Assembly (NCBI GenBank): GCA_013289585.1
Contig: JABCZR010000023.1
Coordinates: forward strand, 27,780 to 91,779
Origin: Acidobacteriota bacterium
GTDB taxonomy: Bacteria; Acidobacteriota; Terriglobia; Acidiferrales; UBA7541
DNA length: 64,000 bases
Direction: 5' to 3'
The first letter of the stretch is position 1. Each line of letters begins with the position of its first letter. The translations under genes and the position numbers were made by a program. Of the stretch, positions 63,013-64,000 are shown in pieces. Below the pieces are notes generated by a model. It had not been told where the DNA came from and ran no database searches. It saw only the letters and a program-made list of their open reading frames with translations.

Positions 63013-63426
63013 GATTGTTCGCACGAAGAATCAACAACTTACATAGAGTGCGATGAAATGATACGGAGTGCTACAAGTGCAACGATTTCGTGTACTTACT
63101 TCAATGCGCCGATACTGGGTAGCAGTCGGTAGGGATTGGTGGTGGGCACAAACCTGGGCACAATCAATCGCTAGCCTACCCCTTGTTCCCCCACCCGTGT
63201 CACCCCCCGGTGGCGTGTCACTGCACCCCCGGGTGGGGTCCGAGACTGGCGCACACTGCGGAATTTTTGAGTTTTCAAAAGCTTGAATGTCACCATGAAA
63301 ATTCTAGCTTGTCGCTAGTCATCACTGAAATTGACCTTCGGCTAAGTGAAAGGTAGCGTCAGCTCAGTGGACCCCGGTTGCGAGTACCAATTAGAACCGC
63401 ATTTACCGGCTGCTTCATGAACGTGT
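63013..63426 (+). other. Low-coding region at the start of the putative island
   Basis: About 410 bases between the tRNA fragment and the first gene. One open frame of 72 codons (63068-63286) reads unlike a protein. It holds a TGGGCACA direct pair near 63147-63161 and a strong inverted repeat at 63189-63238. I see no gene here. Confidence 0.5.
63189..63238. repeat. GC-rich inverted repeat inside the island
   Basis: CCCCACCCG (63189-63197) and CGGGTGGGG (63230-63238) are perfect arms. A nested CACC/GGTG hairpin (63201-63212) and the direct pair CGTGTCAC (63197-63204 and 63214-63221) lie between them. It could be a structured termination, recombination or replication signal. Confidence 0.6.
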
Positions 63427-63807
63427 CTACTTTGACGAACCATTTTGGAGGTACTTGCACAGGTCCTTGACGGCGTTCTTTTCCTTAACTGGAGTCGTTC
63501 CGAAAACTGCTGCACTGTTCTTAAAGAGTCTGTACCGAGCCTTGGGTCGTGGAGGGCGCGGCCCGTGCGACCCTTCGGAACCATGAGCACCTTCAAAGTC
63601 TCCGCCTTGGGCTTCCAATACGTAGTCCGCATTGGATTCGTCTAGAACGATTGTGACGTTTGGGCAGCCGACTTTCGGTAGGTTCTCAAGCAAGAATGCA
63701 GCTGGGGTCGAGGATGTAGTAGCCAACATGATTTTGACAGGTTTGTCCTGACTCAGAAGCGATTCCGTCGTCAAGCCGCATAGTACAAGAGTTAGGATAG
63801 CCCTCAA
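63427..63807 (-). CDS. Small secreted hypothetical protein
   Basis: 126 residues with a short signal peptide (RAILTLVLCGL, cleavage near LSQ|D at about 20). The mature part has CPNVTIVLDESNADYVLEA near 48-66, a Gly/His/Pro-rich loop near 68-90, and RYRLFKNSAAVFGTTPV before a final helix with Cys117. It resembles small periplasmic proteins I have seen annotated as hypothetical in Acidobacteriota. The gene lies alone on the putative island, with lower GC than the main chromosome. Confidence 0.6.
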   Translation of the reverse strand: MRAILTLVLCGLTTESLLSQDKPVKIMLATTSSTPAAFLLENLPKVGCPNVTIVLDESNADYVLEAQGGDFEGAHGSEGSHGPRPPRPKARYRLFKNSAAVFGTTPVKEKNAVKDLCKYLQNGSSK

Positions 63808-63950
63808 TACAATCTACCTCCGCGGGACGGGGAGACTATACCAACTAAGGCCGGTGAACGGGTCGAATTCCAGTTGTCCGGTAAGGCGTGCCAGTTCAGA
63901 CGGTCGATGCAACACCATCTGGTATAAAGCTGTTTTCAAAGGTGGTGTTT

Positions 63951-64000
63951 ATGAAACAAGGGAAACGGTTTGGGCTTTCGGCGGAGCAGAAACTCGACGT
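63951..64000 (+). mobile_element. IS30-type transposase, first codons (runs off the window)
   Basis: The visible start is MKQGKRFGLSAEQKLDV, which matches the LSxxQKxxxW opening of the N-terminal helix-turn-helix in IS30-family transposases. Only 17 codons are in the window. Nearby bases (63912-63950) are AT-richer and include ACCATC and GGTGGT-like matches that may be part of an element end, but the terminal repeat cannot be fixed. Confidence 0.6.

Noticed and set aside
63068..63286. A 72-codon frame next to the tRNA fragment, and a VGTNLGTI-like integrase end in another frame
   Set aside because: The first is Trp/Pro-rich with no domain and crosses the inverted repeat. The second is interrupted by a stop codon directly upstream and too short to support an integrase call.
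1..64000. CRISPR arrays, rRNA genes and replication origin signals
   Set aside because: No evenly spaced direct repeats, rRNA sequence, or DnaA-box cluster was seen while reading the window.

Overview
The window is a high-GC, gene-dense bacterial chromosome segment. The gene content suggests an Acidobacteriota member: a giant Oar-like TonB-dependent receptor with an N-terminal carboxypeptidase-regulatory domain, several PilZ proteins, DUF2934, DUF4097 and VWFA-type secreted proteins, and TonB-C-terminal proteins away from any exbBD. This assignment is inferred from family content; there is no rRNA in the window.

Layout. 1-8.6 kb: the N-terminal half of an alpha/beta hydrolase, two PilZ proteins, a GT28-like diacylglycerol glycosyltransferase, a HAD phosphatase, a class V aminotransferase coupled to a ketopantoate-reductase-like enzyme, a TonB-family protein and rsmD. 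8.8-15.1 kb: a small membrane protein, recG and a very large internally duplicated CPBP-type membrane protease. 15.4-20.9 kb: a five-gene envelope operon (ECF sigma, zinc-finger/HEAT anti-sigma, DUF4097-TonB fusion, DUF4097 protein, double-PDZ protein) closed by a strong terminator. 21-23.5 kb: a PqqD/lasso-B2-like pair divergent from a two-gene ABC exporter, without a cyclase or an obvious precursor. 23.6-29.2 kb (minus): a TPR protein, the 7-deazaguanine genes queC, queE and queD with a small membrane protein, and a DinG-type helicase. 29.4-37.7 kb: a lipoprotein, a second ECF/anti-sigma pair whose anti-sigma is fused to a bactofilin-like beta-helix, the TonB-dependent receptor and a DUF2934 protein. 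38.3-50.2 kb: der, a MerR regulator, tRNA-Pro(GGG), surE, an FAD oxidase, an M16 peptidase pair, a diguanylate cyclase, and an APC permease with a LacI-type operator and a LacI-family regulator. 50.4-62.9 kb: a catabolic block with glpK-glpF, proline dehydrogenase, and a ribose/deoxyribose module (GRP-type transporter, PfkB kinase, eukaryote-type DeoC, two-domain ALDH16).

At 62,968-63,012 lies the 3' part of a tRNA-Pro(CGG) gene, cut in its anticodon loop. To its right the DNA has few genes and then the start of an IS30-type transposase. I read this as the left boundary of an integrated element that continues beyond the window.

The most interesting candidates are the two sigma/anti-sigma systems in which the anti-sigma carries or neighbours repetitive envelope domains, the orphan PqqD/B2/ABC module, the tRNA-derived island boundary, the palindromic insertion and extended tail of Der, and a His-rich membrane protein fused to TPRs.
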